Assembly (NCBI GenBank): GCA_900120415.1 | Contig: FQLW01000005.1 | Span: 186,001-250,000 of the forward strand | Length of the DNA stretch: 64,000 bases | Source: Urmitella timonensis | GTDB lineage: Bacteria > Actinomycetota > Actinomycetes > Actinomycetales > Actinomycetaceae | Reading direction: 5' to 3' | Shown: positions 35,399 to 45,002 of the stretch, piece by piece | Layout of the letters: each line of letters starts with the position of its first letter | Numbering within the stretch: position 1 is the stretch's first letter | Made by a program: the position numbers and the translations under genes | Notes under the pieces: generated by a model | The model's database searches: none | What the model was told of the DNA's origin: nothing | The model's input: the letters and a program-made list of their open reading frames with translations, nothing else

Positions 35399-36871
35399 AT
35401 GAATGAACTTACTCTGCGGTTATTACGCCCCGTGCATGGCGGTTACTGTCTTGCACACCAGGACGGTCAAACCTATATGGTACGTTTCGGATTGCCGGGC
35501 GAGCAGGTAAAAGCCGTTCCGGTCGCTAAAAAAGGCAAAGTTATTTTTGCTGAGGTGGGCGCGGTACTGGAAAGTTCCCCGCACCGCCGTGAACCTATTT
35601 GGGCATCGGCAGGCCCTGGCGGGGTTGGAGGGGCAGATTTATGTCACGTAAAACTGTCTTACCAACGCACCTGGAAGGCTGAGGTGCTGGCGGATTGCTT
35701 GCGGCGCTTAGGGGGAGAGGAAGTTTTAGCCCAGGCCGTAGCCGCTAATGGGGGAGAGCTGAGCTGCCAAGGCGTGAGTAGTGGCTGCGTGGGCGCGGGT
35801 ACTCAGGATGGCGATTCAGTAGCGGGAGCCGCGGGCGGTGAGAGAGTGGATAACGCTAGCAGCGAAGACGGTTTGGGGTATCGTTTACGCGCCGATTTCG
35901 AGGTTAGTGCTGCCGGGCGGGTGGCGATGACTAAATTCCGCGGGGAAGAACTGATAGAGATCGACAGTTTCCCGCTTGCCGATTCAGTTATTAGCGACTC
36001 GTCCCTATTTAGAAACCCGGCTGTATGGAGCAAAGTGTTTATGCCCTCCGGGCGTATCCGGGCTTGGGCGAGCGCCAGAGGGCTGCGGGTATGGGATGGG
36101 CATACTTTATTTGACGAGGACGGGTGCGCCCTTAATGAGAAAAGTATCCGTTTAACAGTTTCTGGCTTTGGGGAATATCAGCTTGCTCCAGATGGGTTTT
36201 GGCAAGCACACCGCGAAGCAGCACGGGTTTTGTGTGAACAGGTAATCGCGGCGGCTAGTAGTGACTGCGAGCCAGGTAGCGCGGCGCTTTCTGCTCCAGG
36301 AGAGGGGATAGGAAATGCGGTAAGCGGCGAGCGTGCCGGCACCACCCTGGAGAGCAGGAGCGCCGCGGCGAACGAGAATAGTGAGCGTCTGCTGACGCCC
36401 GGAAACCGGCAGTGGAAAGAAATCCTGGAACTGTATTCGGGTGCGGGGCTGTTTTCGCGTCCTCTGGCTAAAATCCTGGACAGGGGAGGACAGCTTTCAA
36501 CTTTGGAGGGTTCAAAGCCGGCAGTGAAAATGGCACGCAAGAACCTTTCTGGAGCGCCTGGACGCCTGCAGATTCGTGCCGGAAGGGTAGATGTCAAGGC
36601 ACTCGCAGACTATGGCGACAAGATAAAGACGCCGCCCCTAGTGGTAATGGATCCGCCGCGCAGCGGTGCGGGGCAAAAAGTGATGGCAGCGCTGGCGCGC
36701 TTGCAGCCCGAGCGGATTATTTACGTAGCCTGCGACCCGGCAGCGCTAGCCCGCGACCTAAAAGTTGCCGTATCCCACGGCTACCAGATTACGTCCTTAC
36801 AGTCCTACGACCTCTTCCCCCACACCCACCACGTGGAGAGTGTAGTTCTGTTGACTAAAGTACACAAGTAA
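35399..36871 (+). CDS. TrmA/RlmC-family RNA uracil-5 methyltransferase
   Basis: 490 residues. N-terminal TRAM-like β-domain (1–60), then PGGVGGADLCHV, which takes the place of the usual Fe–S cysteine cluster in actinobacterial members. The Rossmann domain near the C-terminus has YSGAGLFSRPLA, MDPPRSGAG and the catalytic YVACDPAALARDL. It should methylate a uridine in tRNA or 23S rRNA. Two Gly/Ser/Ala-rich inserts (about 122–160 and 282–338) are unusual for the family. It begins two bases after the permease gene stop, as in Rv2689c–Rv2690c. Confidence 0.9.
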   Translation: MNELTLRLLRPVHGGYCLAHQDGQTYMVRFGLPGEQVKAVPVAKKGKVIFAEVGAVLESSPHRREPIWASAGPGGVGGADLCHVKLSYQRTWKAEVLADCLRRLGGEEVLAQAVAANGGELSCQGVSSGCVGAGTQDGDSVAGAAGGERVDNASSEDGLGYRLRADFEVSAAGRVAMTKFRGEELIEIDSFPLADSVISDSSLFRNPAVWSKVFMPSGRIRAWASARGLRVWDGHTLFDEDGCALNEKSIRLTVSGFGEYQLAPDGFWQAHREAARVLCEQVIAAASSDCEPGSAALSAPGEGIGNAVSGERAGTTLESRSAAANENSERLLTPGNRQWKEILELYSGAGLFSRPLAKILDRGGQLSTLEGSKPAVKMARKNLSGAPGRLQIRAGRVDVKALADYGDKIKTPPLVVMDPPRSGAGQKVMAALARLQPERIIYVACDPAALARDLKVAVSHGYQITSLQSYDLFPHTHHVESVVLLTKVHK

Positions 36872-37259
36872 AAGTGTGAAAAAGGCATGAAATAAGGGGA
36901 TTTCTGAGATTTTTAGAACTGAAAATTAGACTGCGAAATATGCCAGGAAAAGAGCATAAAACCTTGATGTTTTTATAGTTGGATAGACAGAAATATTGAG
37001 ATTGAGTCGATTATACAGAAGTGTTTACTTCTGATTTATGGAAAAGTGAAAGTAGAAATAAGCTAATAATCATTCAAAGATATATCGAATTATAATTAGA
37101 CTATTTCAGAAACGAGAGGGGTTTATGCCTGGAAATGTGAGAGTGATTCCGGCTAATACAAATGAGTCGATCAAACACGTTGTCATCTACCTGAGTCGTG
37201 CATGTTGGGGCAGGCTTCAATACGGTCAGGTATTTTGAAAGTGAAATAGTTTGTTATTT
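36872..37259. other. AT-rich intergenic strip with a possible gene remnant
   Basis: Nearly 390 bases, clearly more AT-rich than the flanks. The only coding-like item is a 37-codon frame at 37125–37238. AGAAGTGTTTACTTCT near 37018 is a short hairpin. Looks like foreign or decaying DNA. Confidence 0.55.
37125..37238 (+). pseudogene. Possible 5' remnant of a serine recombinase
   Basis: 37 codons beginning MPGNVRVIPANTNESIKH, with a good ribosome site (GAGAGGGG) four bases upstream. Large serine recombinases of conjugative transposons often begin with NVRVIPA followed by a short linker and the AYCRVS catalytic motif; here YLSRACWG stands where that motif would be, then the frame ends. It could be a decayed recombinase start or an unrelated small gene. 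The resemblance is short and from memory. Confidence 0.35.
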
Positions 37260-37538
37260 TTACTTATTGAATAAGTCTGCATGACTTCCTGTGCGTGATG
37301 CAACAAGGGTGAGTTCATCGTCGTTTACAGCGTAGATTAAAAGCCAATCTGGTTGGATATGGCATTCTCTAAAAGCAATATAGGATCCTATGAGTGCATG
37401 ATCTTTGTATCGTGTCTCTAAGGATTCTTTTGCACAGAGTTTTTCGAGCACCTCCCGGAGTAAAGAAACGTCCCGTCCGCGTTTCTTAATATGCTTAAAG
37501 TCCTTACGAAACCTGGATGTTGTCTGCAGTTTAAGCAT
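37260..37538 (-). CDS. yafQ: YafQ/RelE-family mRNA-cleaving toxin
   Basis: 92 residues. Matches the YafQ pattern: LKLQTTSRFRKDFKHIKKRGRD at the start (split here), HALIGSY, then RECHIQPDWLLIYAVNDDELTLVASRTGSHADLF, which contains the usual catalytic His residues (HIQPDWLL and GSHADLF). The toxin cuts mRNA on the ribosome when its antitoxin is lost. It starts 11 bases after the antitoxin gene and is co-transcribed with it. Confidence 0.92.
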   Translation of the reverse strand: MLKLQTTSRFRKDFKHIKKRGRDVSLLREVLEKLCAKESLETRYKDHALIGSYIAFRECHIQPDWLLIYAVNDDELTLVASRTGSHADLFNK

Positions 37539-37549
37539 AAAACTTAATC

Positions 37550-37828
37550 CTAGGCATTTAGGTCTTCAAACAGTTCTTCAGCTGAGTTGTAGGTTTTGGT
37601 TTGAACCTTGCCGGATAAAATATCGCGAGCTTCTGCTAAAGCAGCGAGGGTTTCAATATTGTATTTTGGCTGCTTAATGGCGAAAGGAAAACCGCCTTCC
37701 ATAATGGAGGTGCGTAAGAAAATATTGATGGCATCAGTAATAGAAATACCAAAGCTGCCAAATAAATCTTCCGCATTATGTTTTACGTCTGGTTCGATGC
37801 GGATATTGATGTTTGCAGTTTTAGTCAT
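37550..37828 (-). CDS. dinJ: DinJ/RelB-family antitoxin
   Basis: 92 residues. The N-terminal ribbon-helix-helix (ANINIRIEPDVKHNAEDLFGSFGISITDAINIFL) binds DNA, and the C-terminal part (about 60–92) should wrap the YafQ toxin. The pair represses its own promoter in known systems. AGGAGG lies 9 bases before the ATG, and a good promoter lies further upstream. The AT-rich surroundings suggest horizontal gain. Confidence 0.92.
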   Translation of the reverse strand: MTKTANINIRIEPDVKHNAEDLFGSFGISITDAINIFLRTSIMEGGFPFAIKQPKYNIETLAALAEARDILSGKVQTKTYNSAEELFEDLNA

Positions 37829-37852
37829 GGTTCTATGCCTCCTGATGCTTAA

Positions 37853-37881
37853 ATGCTACTAAGTGTGTAAAACAGTTGCAA
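37853..37881 (-). promoter_or_regulatory. Candidate promoter of dinJ–yafQ
   Basis: On the minus strand TTGCAA (37876–37881) and TAGCAT (37853–37858) are separated by exactly 17 bases, a fair match to a housekeeping promoter. It lies about 25 bases before the dinJ start. Confidence 0.5.
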
Positions 37882-38018
37882 CACAAATCTAGAAGTTATT
37901 TTCTAGTTGTAGTGTTAGGTTTAGGGCTCAGTGTCTCCAGGGTGAGTGGTTAATGTCGGAATGGGTAACTAGCTTATTTCTATTTTCAAGCCCTCCGAAA
38001 TTGTGGTCTTTACCAGTG

Positions 38019-38059
38019 TGTTCCGATGATTGTCGCTAATCTGTTCCGACGATTGGCGG
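38019..38059. repeat. Tandem 18-bp repeats, possible IS21-like end
   Basis: TGTTCCGATGATTGTCGC (38019–38036) and TGTTCCGACGATTGGCGG (38042–38059) are the same sequence with three differences, five bases apart. IS21-family elements have several short repeats at their ends and often begin with TG, so this may be what is left of one end. No transposase gene is present. Confidence 0.45.
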
Positions 38060-38123
38060 CAGTAGGGTAGTAACGTAATCTTGCTCTCTGGTTTGTGAGT
38101 ATCCTCAACTCTCCTAAATTGAT

Positions 38124-38142
38124 AACCGTTCTCATTACCGTT
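38124..38142. promoter_or_regulatory. Possible Zur operator
   Basis: AACCGTTCTCATTACCGTT is an imperfect palindrome about 60 bases before a zinc-uptake operon. Its AT-rich centre and size fit a Fur/Zur-type site, but the match is weak and no other copy in the window supports it. Confidence 0.3.
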
Positions 38143-38201
38143 AAGATTTGTGGGTAAGTAAAAGTCAGTGAAAATCAAACTAGAGAACCGTTAGGAATAT
38201 C

Positions 38202-39143
38202 GTGCAAAAAAATAGACTAAAGGCGCTGGTGTCTTCCGTCATTGCCGCCGTTTTTCTGCTGTCTACGGCCGGATGTGCAACCAACTCTCAAAGCGCGAAT
38301 GTGGGCAACAAATCTGAGTCGAAAAAACCCCTCCTGTATGCCACGTTTTTCCCAGTGGCCGACCTGAGTAAACAAATCGTGGGTGACAAAATGGAGGTAA
38401 AATCCGTGATTTCGGGTTCTCAGGAACCTCACGATTTTGAACTGCAAACTGCCCAGCGGGCAGAACTATCTAAAGCCGACTTGATTGTTTACAACGGAGC
38501 CGGCATGGAAAGCTTTATTTCAGATTTACGCGAAGCGATAGGGAAAGACGAAAAATTCCTTGATTTATCGCAAGGGCTAACGCTGCTAAAAAACAAAGAT
38601 GCCGCGCGCACTGACAACACCGCAATCAACCCTCATACTTGGCTGAGCGTAAAAAATGCGCAAATCGAGTTGCAAACTATTTGCGAAAAAGTAAGTGCTA
38701 TCGACCCGGACAATGCCCGCTACTACCGGGATAATCTAAAGAAAGCTCAAGAAAAGTTCCAGGCGCTAGATAAAAAGTTCCAACAGGAAATAGCTAAAAT
38801 CCCTGCCGAAAAACGCTACTTTGTTGCCTCCCATGCCGCCTTTAACTATCTGGCGGACGACTATGGACTAAAACAGGTAGCGGTCACCGGAATCTCTCCC
38901 GAGGACGAACCCTCAGCTAACCAATTGGCTACGATTGCTGAATTCGTTAAAAAGCATCAAATCAGCACCATTTTCTTTGAAGGGAAAGCCACTCCGAAAG
39001 TCGCAGAAACTCTAGCGCGCACTACCGGAGCGAAAACCGGAACCCTCTACACCATGGAGCACCTAACTAAAGAGGAAGAAAACCTGGGATACCTCGGGCT
39101 AATGCAAAAAAACCTCACTAACCTGATGGAATCCTTCCGATGA
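38202..39143 (+). CDS. znuA: Zinc (or manganese) ABC transporter binding lipoprotein
   Basis: 313 residues starting with GTG. Signal peptide with lipobox-like STAGC (Cys25) predicts a lipid-anchored protein on the outer face of the membrane. The four metal ligands of cluster A-I proteins are visible: His77 (EPHDFE), His145 (NPHTWLS), His211 (ASHAAF) and Glu260 (FFEGKA). Three His plus Glu fits zinc or manganese. It lacks the long His-rich loop of many ZnuA proteins; the histidine-triad protein encoded at the end of the operon may take over that role. Overlaps the ATPase gene by four bases. Confidence 0.92.
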   Translation: MQKNRLKALVSSVIAAVFLLSTAGCATNSQSANVGNKSESKKPLLYATFFPVADLSKQIVGDKMEVKSVISGSQEPHDFELQTAQRAELSKADLIVYNGAGMESFISDLREAIGKDEKFLDLSQGLTLLKNKDAARTDNTAINPHTWLSVKNAQIELQTICEKVSAIDPDNARYYRDNLKKAQEKFQALDKKFQQEIAKIPAEKRYFVASHAAFNYLADDYGLKQVAVTGISPEDEPSANQLATIAEFVKKHQISTIFFEGKATPKVAETLARTTGAKTGTLYTMEHLTKEEENLGYLGLMQKNLTNLMESFR

Positions 39144-39823
39144 GTAACGTACTGGAAATAGAAAAACTCCACTTTACCTACGGAGAATATCCGCTCTTAC
39201 AAGGAGTTAATCTCTCGCTGGCAGCCGGAAAATTTGCAGCGATAGTAGGGGGAAACGGCGCCGGAAAAACCACCTTGATGAACCTAATCCTCGGAAAACT
39301 CAAAGCAGAAACAGGACAAATCCGGCTGTTTGAAGATTCGCTCAGCGCCGATAATCACTATCGCGACCTCGCCTACCTATCCCAAGAAGCTGTCAGCAGA
39401 TACCGAAATTTTCCCACCACGGTTAAAGAACTACTCAAGATGTATTTAGCGCAGCTCAAACAGAAAACAGCCCCGGAAGCATTACTGGAAAACGTGGGGC
39501 TAACGGCGGTGCAAAATCATCGGCTAAGTGAACTATCTGGCGGGCAATTGCAGCGGGTAGGTCTGCTAGTGGCACTGCTGAAACAGGCGCGCCTAATTCT
39601 TCTTGACGAGCCAACCGGTGGGGTAGACCAGCAGTTCTCCCTAGAGTTGTATCAGATATTGCGCCGGCAATGCCTAGCCGGCAACTCCGTCCTAATGATT
39701 ACCCATCATCTAACGGAAGCCGTCTCTTTCCTAGATGAAGCCTACCGCCTTGAAAGAGGAGTCCTAACTCGCCTCCAGCTGGAAGAATATAAAAGGAGTG
39801 CCGGTGAATCTGCTTGCCTATGA
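39140..39823 (+). CDS. znuC: Zinc ABC transporter ATPase
   Basis: 227 residues. Walker A GGNGAGKTT (37–45), signature LSGGQLQR (about 133–140), Walker B LILLDEPTGG (about 153–162) and the switch His in ITHHLTEA. Drives the permease encoded next. The ATG overlaps the binding-protein stop (ATGA), so the genes are translationally coupled. Confidence 0.94.
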   Translation: MSNVLEIEKLHFTYGEYPLLQGVNLSLAAGKFAAIVGGNGAGKTTLMNLILGKLKAETGQIRLFEDSLSADNHYRDLAYLSQEAVSRYRNFPTTVKELLKMYLAQLKQKTAPEALLENVGLTAVQNHRLSELSGGQLQRVGLLVALLKQARLILLDEPTGGVDQQFSLELYQILRRQCLAGNSVLMITHHLTEAVSFLDEAYRLERGVLTRLQLEEYKRSAGESACL

Positions 39824-40595
39824 CTTCATGCAGCGCGCTTTTCTGGTAGGAACCATCCTGGCAGTACTTTTACCCCTAATCGGATTACCGATTGTGCTCA
39901 AACGCCTGTCAATGATGGGCGATACGCTCTCTCATTCCTCCCTCGCGGGAGTGGCCGCTGGGTTAGCCTTCGGATTTAATCCCCTAGTAGGATCGGTTGT
40001 AGCCTGCGTAATTGCTGCTTTAGGGGTGGAGGCGCTTAGGGCTCGTTTGCGTGCCTATCAAGAAATATCTACCGTCATTATTTTGGCTGCCTCAATCGGT
40101 CTGGCGGGGATTTTCACCAGTTTCTCCGGTGGCTCTAGCGCTATCACCACCTATCTATTTGGGTCGATAGTAACCCTCGGTGACCTCGAGTTATATCTGG
40201 TACTGGGGGTGGGAGTGGTAGTTTTAGTTATTTACAAACTCCTGTACCGCCACCTTTATCTCACGCTATTTGATACTGAAGTTGCCAGATTGCTGGGGAT
40301 TAACTCTCGAAAGCTGAACTTTGTGTTCTCCCTGCTGGTGGCACTGTCAGTCTCGGTAGCTGCCAAAACCATTGGCTCGCTAATAGTCTCCTCTATCCTG
40401 GTCATCCCCTCAATTTGCGCCATGCAATTGGCTAAAACCTATCGCGGTACGCTCCTAGTTTCGATAGGAGCCTCCCTCGTGTTCGTGTACGCGGGGCTAA
40501 TTATCTCGTACTACCAAAACCTGCGCCCCGGCGCGGTAATCGTCCTCATATCCGTATTCGGGCTGTTAGCAGCCTTGGTGTTTCGCAAAAAGTAA
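39804..40595 (+). CDS. znuB: Zinc ABC transporter permease
   Basis: About 263 residues from the GTG at 39804; AAAGGAG lies five bases ahead of it, which favours it over the GTG at 39798. About eight membrane helices. The motif MMGDTLSHSSLAGVAAG is typical of the ZnuB/TroC permeases, and so are KTIGSLIVSSILVIPS and the final helices. Overlaps the ATPase gene by 20 bases. Forms the channel across the membrane for the metal delivered by the lipoprotein. Confidence 0.93.
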   Translation: MNLLAYDFMQRAFLVGTILAVLLPLIGLPIVLKRLSMMGDTLSHSSLAGVAAGLAFGFNPLVGSVVACVIAALGVEALRARLRAYQEISTVIILAASIGLAGIFTSFSGGSSAITTYLFGSIVTLGDLELYLVLGVGVVVLVIYKLLYRHLYLTLFDTEVARLLGINSRKLNFVFSLLVALSVSVAAKTIGSLIVSSILVIPSICAMQLAKTYRGTLLVSIGASLVFVYAGLIISYYQNLRPGAVIVLISVFGLLAALVFRKK

Positions 40596-40603
40596 GGAGA
40601 AAA

Positions 40604-42004
40604 ATGAAAATTAATAAAGTAATAATTGGGGTTGCAGTGGCATTAACCCTGGTGCTTACCTCAAGCGCATTTGCGCTGGGGCTGGCTTTTAGAGGTGGCA
40701 ATGAACTTCAATCCCGAGGGAGCGCTATCTCTGCTGCGGGAAGAACGACTGCGCAACCAAAAGAGCCCAAATATAAGCAAGATGAAACCACGGAAGTGTT
40801 AGTAGATGCGGAAGTTGCTAACAATGAGATCGTAAGAGTCAGGAAGCATGGAGATCACTGGCACGTCTACACTAAGGACGGCCGGGAAATCATTACCTAC
40901 ACTGACCCTTCAAAAGCAAAGAATGCTGGTCAGTTAAAAGGAGCTGCCAAAGTAGTTTCCACTTCTCAACTGTCCTCTCTCGCGTCAAATGCGGTAGTAA
41001 AGATATTGAAACACGGCGATCACTACCATGTTTACACTGCTGATGGTAGAGAGTTCATTACCTATAGTGATCCGCGCTCTTTATATCCTGGGGTTGCAGT
41101 CGGAACTTATAACGGCAGCCATGGGAGCGGGAGAGTAACCGTACCTAGCGTCTGGTCACCGCGTCCAGCAGGCCCGTCCTCCCCCTTTAATCCAGCAGTT
41201 AGCTCAAAAGGAAACAAAGGAACGACCGGTAGCCATACTAAACCGGCTCCGGGAGGAAAACTGCCTTTTGTGTCGGTCGTTTCCTTGCAGCAGCTGGCGA
41301 AACTGCCAATCGTGAAGATTTTGCAACATGGAGATCACTATCATGCCTACACTAAGGACGGGCAGGAATATATTACTTACGATAATCCCGCCAAGGTGTT
41401 CCCGCGAATCAAGATTGGGCAATACAGCGGATCGCACTCCGGTAGCGCAAATGCAAGCAAGCCCGATAAGGAGCAGACCCCAAAGCCAAAGCCTAAACCG
41501 GGAAGTGGAAAACAAGACCCCAATGATCCGGAACGGGTAGTAAGAATTGAACGCCACGGTGACCATTGGCATCTGCACTTCGCCGATGGGCACGAGGGGA
41601 TTAGTTATACAGATCCCTCCGCGCTATATCCCGATATTAAAATTACGGAATATCAGGAAGAAAAACCGAAAGATACTTCGCCGATTGAGGAAGATGAACG
41701 TTTCACATATGACGAGGTAGAAGCGAAACTGATTGTGCCCTTAAAGTACATTACTTACGGAAACGTCACCCATGCCACCCGGTATGACCATGAGAAACAG
41801 CGGTTTGTGATTCCTCATTACGATCACTACCACTACATGACTTTGGATACGATTATTCAGTTCGCCAAAGGTGGTAAAGACAATATGTTCCATGGGTATA
41901 GCGCCCGGCAGGTGGTTGCTACCTTGAAGTATTTGATTATGCACCCTGAGGCTCGTCCCAAGGGAGAAAACGGGTGGGGGAGCGCTGCCGATATTGAATC
42001 CTAA
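40604..42004 (+). CDS. Pht-like histidine-triad surface protein
   Basis: 466 residues. An N-terminal hydrophobic segment (about 6–28) serves as signal or anchor. Five HxxHxH zinc motifs are spaced through the protein: HGDHWH (82–87), HGDHYH (137–142), HGDHYH (242–247), HGDHWH (318–323) and HYDHYH (405–410). The first four are each followed by a [KA]DG-E-I-[TS]Y block. The linkers are Gly/Ser/Pro/Lys-rich. It resembles pneumococcal Pht proteins, which bind zinc at the surface and pass it to the AdcA system. Starts eight bases after the permease gene with AGGAG upstream, so it is part of the zinc operon. Confidence 0.88.
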   Translation: MKINKVIIGVAVALTLVLTSSAFALGLAFRGGNELQSRGSAISAAGRTTAQPKEPKYKQDETTEVLVDAEVANNEIVRVRKHGDHWHVYTKDGREIITYTDPSKAKNAGQLKGAAKVVSTSQLSSLASNAVVKILKHGDHYHVYTADGREFITYSDPRSLYPGVAVGTYNGSHGSGRVTVPSVWSPRPAGPSSPFNPAVSSKGNKGTTGSHTKPAPGGKLPFVSVVSLQQLAKLPIVKILQHGDHYHAYTKDGQEYITYDNPAKVFPRIKIGQYSGSHSGSANASKPDKEQTPKPKPKPGSGKQDPNDPERVVRIERHGDHWHLHFADGHEGISYTDPSALYPDIKITEYQEEKPKDTSPIEEDERFTYDEVEAKLIVPLKYITYGNVTHATRYDHEKQRFVIPHYDHYHYMTLDTIIQFAKGGKDNMFHGYSARQVVATLKYLIMHPEARPKGENGWGSAADIES

Positions 42005-42099
42005 AAGAGAGATTTTGGCTCTGCCTACTACAAAGGCGGTAAAAATTAGATAAGTATTTTCTTTTATAAATCCCTTACTTTTGGGGAATGATTACCAGG

Positions 42100-42141
42100 A
42101 CGGGGGTCGGGTAATGGCGGTAGCTATTGCCCGACCCCCGT
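42100..42141 (+). terminator. Hairpin after the zinc operon
   Basis: ACGGGGGTCGGG (42100–42111) pairs perfectly with CCCGACCCCCGT (42130–42141). It is 96 bases after the histidine-triad gene and is followed only by a weak T-rich stretch, so it is a likely but not ideal terminator. Confidence 0.6.
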
Positions 42142-42297
42142 TCATGTTCTTGCACTTTAAAGTGGGGTGACGGTCAAAGGGCGTCCCTCATTGGTTCTCA
42201 AGGACGGTGCTTGTTGTAGGGCGCACTAGCTTTCGATAGCTGCGCAAAGTATCTTGATGTCAAGAGAAAATATTTTGATTCCGGGCGGGAGGAAGTA

Positions 42298-45000
42298 ATG
42301 AGTTTAAATAGCTTTGGCGCGGCAACCCAGCTAAAAGCCGGTGATAAGAGCTATAAAATCTATGACCTAAAAGCGGTGTCCGGCATTGAAAAACTACCCT
42401 ACTCCCTAAAAATCCTGGCAGAGAACCTACTGCGTAACGAGGACGGGGAAAATATCACCAAAGAGCAGATCGCGCAGATTGCAAACTGGAATCCAGATGC
42501 CCAGCCCAGTCAAGAAATCCAGTACAGCCCGGCGCGCGTCTTAATGCAAGACTTCACCGGCGTTCCCTGCGTTGTCGATTTGGCAACAATGCGGGATGCA
42601 GTCGTGAAACTAGGTAAAGATCCTGACCTGATTAACCCGCAAGTACCAGCAGAAATGGTAATTGACCATTCGGTGCAAATCGATGTATTCGGCTCTAAAG
42701 ATGCCGTGGAAAAAAACATGGACATCGAATATCAACGCAACCAGGAACGCTACCAATTTCTGCGCTGGGGACAGGGCGCGTTTGAAAACTTCCGGGTAGT
42801 ACCTCCGGGAACCGGGATTGTGCACCAGGTAAATATCGAATACCTGGCGCGGGTAGTATTCGCCGATAAGGACGAGGACGGCGCGCTGGCTTACCCCGAT
42901 ACTTTGGTAGGTACCGACTCCCACACCACTATGGTTAATGGTCTGGGCGTCCTCGGCTGGGGTGTTGGCGGGATAGAGGCCGAGGCCGCCATGCTCGGCC
43001 AACCAGTGTCAATGCTGATTCCGCGGGTAGTGGGCTTTAAACTGACCGGCGAAATCGCGCCTGGCGCTACCGCCACCGATGTGGTGCTCACCATCACTCA
43101 AATGCTGCGTGACCATGGGGTAGTCGGCAAGTTCGTAGAGTTCTATGGCGAGGGCGTAGGGGCGGTTCCGCTAGCTAACCGCGCCACTATCGGCAATATG
43201 TCTCCCGAGTTCGGTTCTACTGCCGCTATCTTCCCCATTGATGAAGTCACTATTGACTATCTGCACCTGACCGGTCGCAGTGAAGAATCCTGCGCCCTCG
43301 TGCGCGAATACGCAAAGCGGCAAGGACTGTGGCAGGACCCCTCACGCGAGGCACGTTACAGTGAATATCTGGAACTAGATTTATCCACGGTAGTGCCCTC
43401 TATCGCCGGTCCGAAGCGTCCCCAAGACCGCATTGAACTGGCAATGGCCAAAGATTCCTTCAAGAAGATTCTGCCCGACTATGTTGCGGGCGATAACACC
43501 ATTGATCCGGTTTTGATGCGTCCTACCCGCCCCACCCAGGTGAAACTGGGTAGTGGGGAAGAAATAGCAATGGATCATGGCAACGTGGTGATTGCCTCCA
43601 TCACTTCCTGCACTAATACCTCAAATCCGTCGGTGATGATGGCGGCCGGTTTGCTCGCCAAGAACGCCGCTGAAAGGGGACTAACGCCTAAGCCGTGGGT
43701 GAAAACCTCGCTGGCTCCCGGCTCTCAAGTAGTGCGCGACTACTACGAAAAAGCTGGTCTGATGCCCTATCTGTCACAGCTGGGATTCGATATTGTCGGT
43801 TACGGTTGCACCACCTGTATCGGTAACTCCGGGCCGCTACCCGAGGAAGTACACAACACAGTAGCGGACGCCGACCTGACCGTGGTGTCGGTGCTCTCTG
43901 GTAACCGTAACTTTGAGGGGCGGATTAACCCCGATGTGAAAATGAACTACTTAGCATCTCCGCCCCTGGTGATTTCCTACGCCCTGGCGGGAACGATGGA
44001 TTTTGATTTCGAAACCGAGGCGCTGGGAGCGGACAACCGCGGGAATCCCGTCTACCTGCGTGATATTTGGCCCGCTGCCGAAGAAGTGGAAGAAGCGATT
44101 GGTCAAGCTATCGATCGCGATATGTATCTGCAAGATTACCGAAGCGTATTCGAGGGGGATCACCGTTGGCAATCGCTGGAGGTGCCCGATTCACCCACTT
44201 TTGCCTGGGACAATGATTCCACCTATGTACGCCGGGCGCCTTTCTTTGAAGGAATGCCGGAAACCCCGGATCCGGTACAAGATATTTCCGGAGCTAAGGT
44301 GCTGCTGAAACTAGGAGATTCGGTAACTACCGACCATATTTCTCCCGCAGGTGCTTTTGCGTCCAAGACTCCGGCTGGTCAATACCTAAGCTCCCACGGA
44401 GTGGAACGGCGCGAATTTAACTCCTATGGTTCGCGGCGCGGTAACCACGAAGTAATGATGCGCGGCACTTTCGCTAATATCCGCATCCGTAACCAGCTCC
44501 TCGATGGTGTCGAGGGCGGTTTCACCAAGGACTTCACCAAAGCCGATGCTCCGGTAGTACCGGTCTATGATGCTTCGGTGTCCTATGCCCAGGTCGGCGT
44601 GCCCTTGGTAGTGCTCGGCGGCAAAGAATACGGTACTGGTTCGTCTCGTGACTGGGCCGCCAAAGGGACACTGTTGCTGGGGGTAAAAGCCGTAATTGCT
44701 AGCTCTTTTGAACGTATTCACCGCTCCAACCTGATTGGCATGGGAATCCTGCCACTGCAATTCCCCGAGGGCGAAAGCGCAGATTCCCTAGGCCTAGACG
44801 GGACTGAAACCTTCGATATTAGCGGGATTACCCAACTCAATGAAGGGGTAACTCCGCAGGTAATGAAAGTGACCGCGACTAATACTGATGGTTCCGTCGT
44901 AGAGTTTGACGCCACCGTGCGAATCGATACTCCCGGTGAAGCCCAGTACTACCGCAACGGAGGCATCCTGCAATACGTACTGCGCAACCTAGTTGCCTAG
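42298..45000 (+). CDS. acnA: Aconitate hydratase A
   Basis: 900 residues, standard length. Isomerises citrate and isocitrate in the tricarboxylic acid cycle. The Fe–S cysteines lie in [11 protein letters not shown] and [12 protein letters not shown], and the N-terminal [22 protein letters not shown] block is typical. C-terminal swivel domain with [24 protein letters not shown] stands just before the ATG. Preceded by about 290 bases with the terminator of the zinc operon and presumably its own promoter. Followed by a structured repeat region. Confidence 0.97.
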   Translation: MSLNSFGAATQLKAGDKSYKIYDLKAVSGIEKLPYSLKILAENLLRNEDGENITKEQIAQIANWNPDAQPSQEIQYSPARVLMQDFTGVPCVVDLATMRDAVVKLGKDPDLINPQVPAEMVIDHSVQIDVFGSKDAVEKNMDIEYQRNQERYQFLRWGQGAFENFRVVPPGTGIVHQVNIEYLARVVFADKDEDGALAYPDTLVGTDSHTTMVNGLGVLGWGVGGIEAEAAMLGQPVSMLIPRVVGFKLTGEIAPGATATDVVLTITQMLRDHGVVGKFVEFYGEGVGAVPLANRATIGNMSPEFGSTAAIFPIDEVTIDYLHLTGRSEESCALVREYAKRQGLWQDPSREARYSEYLELDLSTVVPSIAGPKRPQDRIELAMAKDSFKKILPDYVAGDNTIDPVLMRPTRPTQVKLGSGEEIAMDHGNVVIASITSCTNTSNPSVMMAAGLLAKNAAERGLTPKPWVKTSLAPGSQVVRDYYEKAGLMPYLSQLGFDIVGYGCTTCIGNSGPLPEEVHNTVADADLTVVSVLSGNRNFEGRINPDVKMNYLASPPLVISYALAGTMDFDFETEALGADNRGNPVYLRDIWPAAEEVEEAIGQAIDRDMYLQDYRSVFEGDHRWQSLEVPDSPTFAWDNDSTYVRRAPFFEGMPETPDPVQDISGAKVLLKLGDSVTTDHISPAGAFASKTPAGQYLSSHGVERREFNSYGSRRGNHEVMMRGTFANIRIRNQLLDGVEGGFTKDFTKADAPVVPVYDASVSYAQVGVPLVVLGGKEYGTGSSRDWAAKGTLLLGVKAVIASSFERIHRSNLIGMGILPLQFPEGESADSLGLDGTETFDISGITQLNEGVTPQVMKVTATNTDGSVVEFDATVRIDTPGEAQYYRNGGILQYVLRNLVA

Positions 45001-45002
45001 CC

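Larger units (their letters stand above)
37829..38201. other. Intergenic region between dinJ and znuA-like gene
   Basis: About 370 bases. It contains the dinJ promoter at the left, a pair of direct repeats (38019–38059) that look like an insertion-sequence end, and a possible zinc-regulator site near 38124. No credible gene. Confidence 0.55.
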
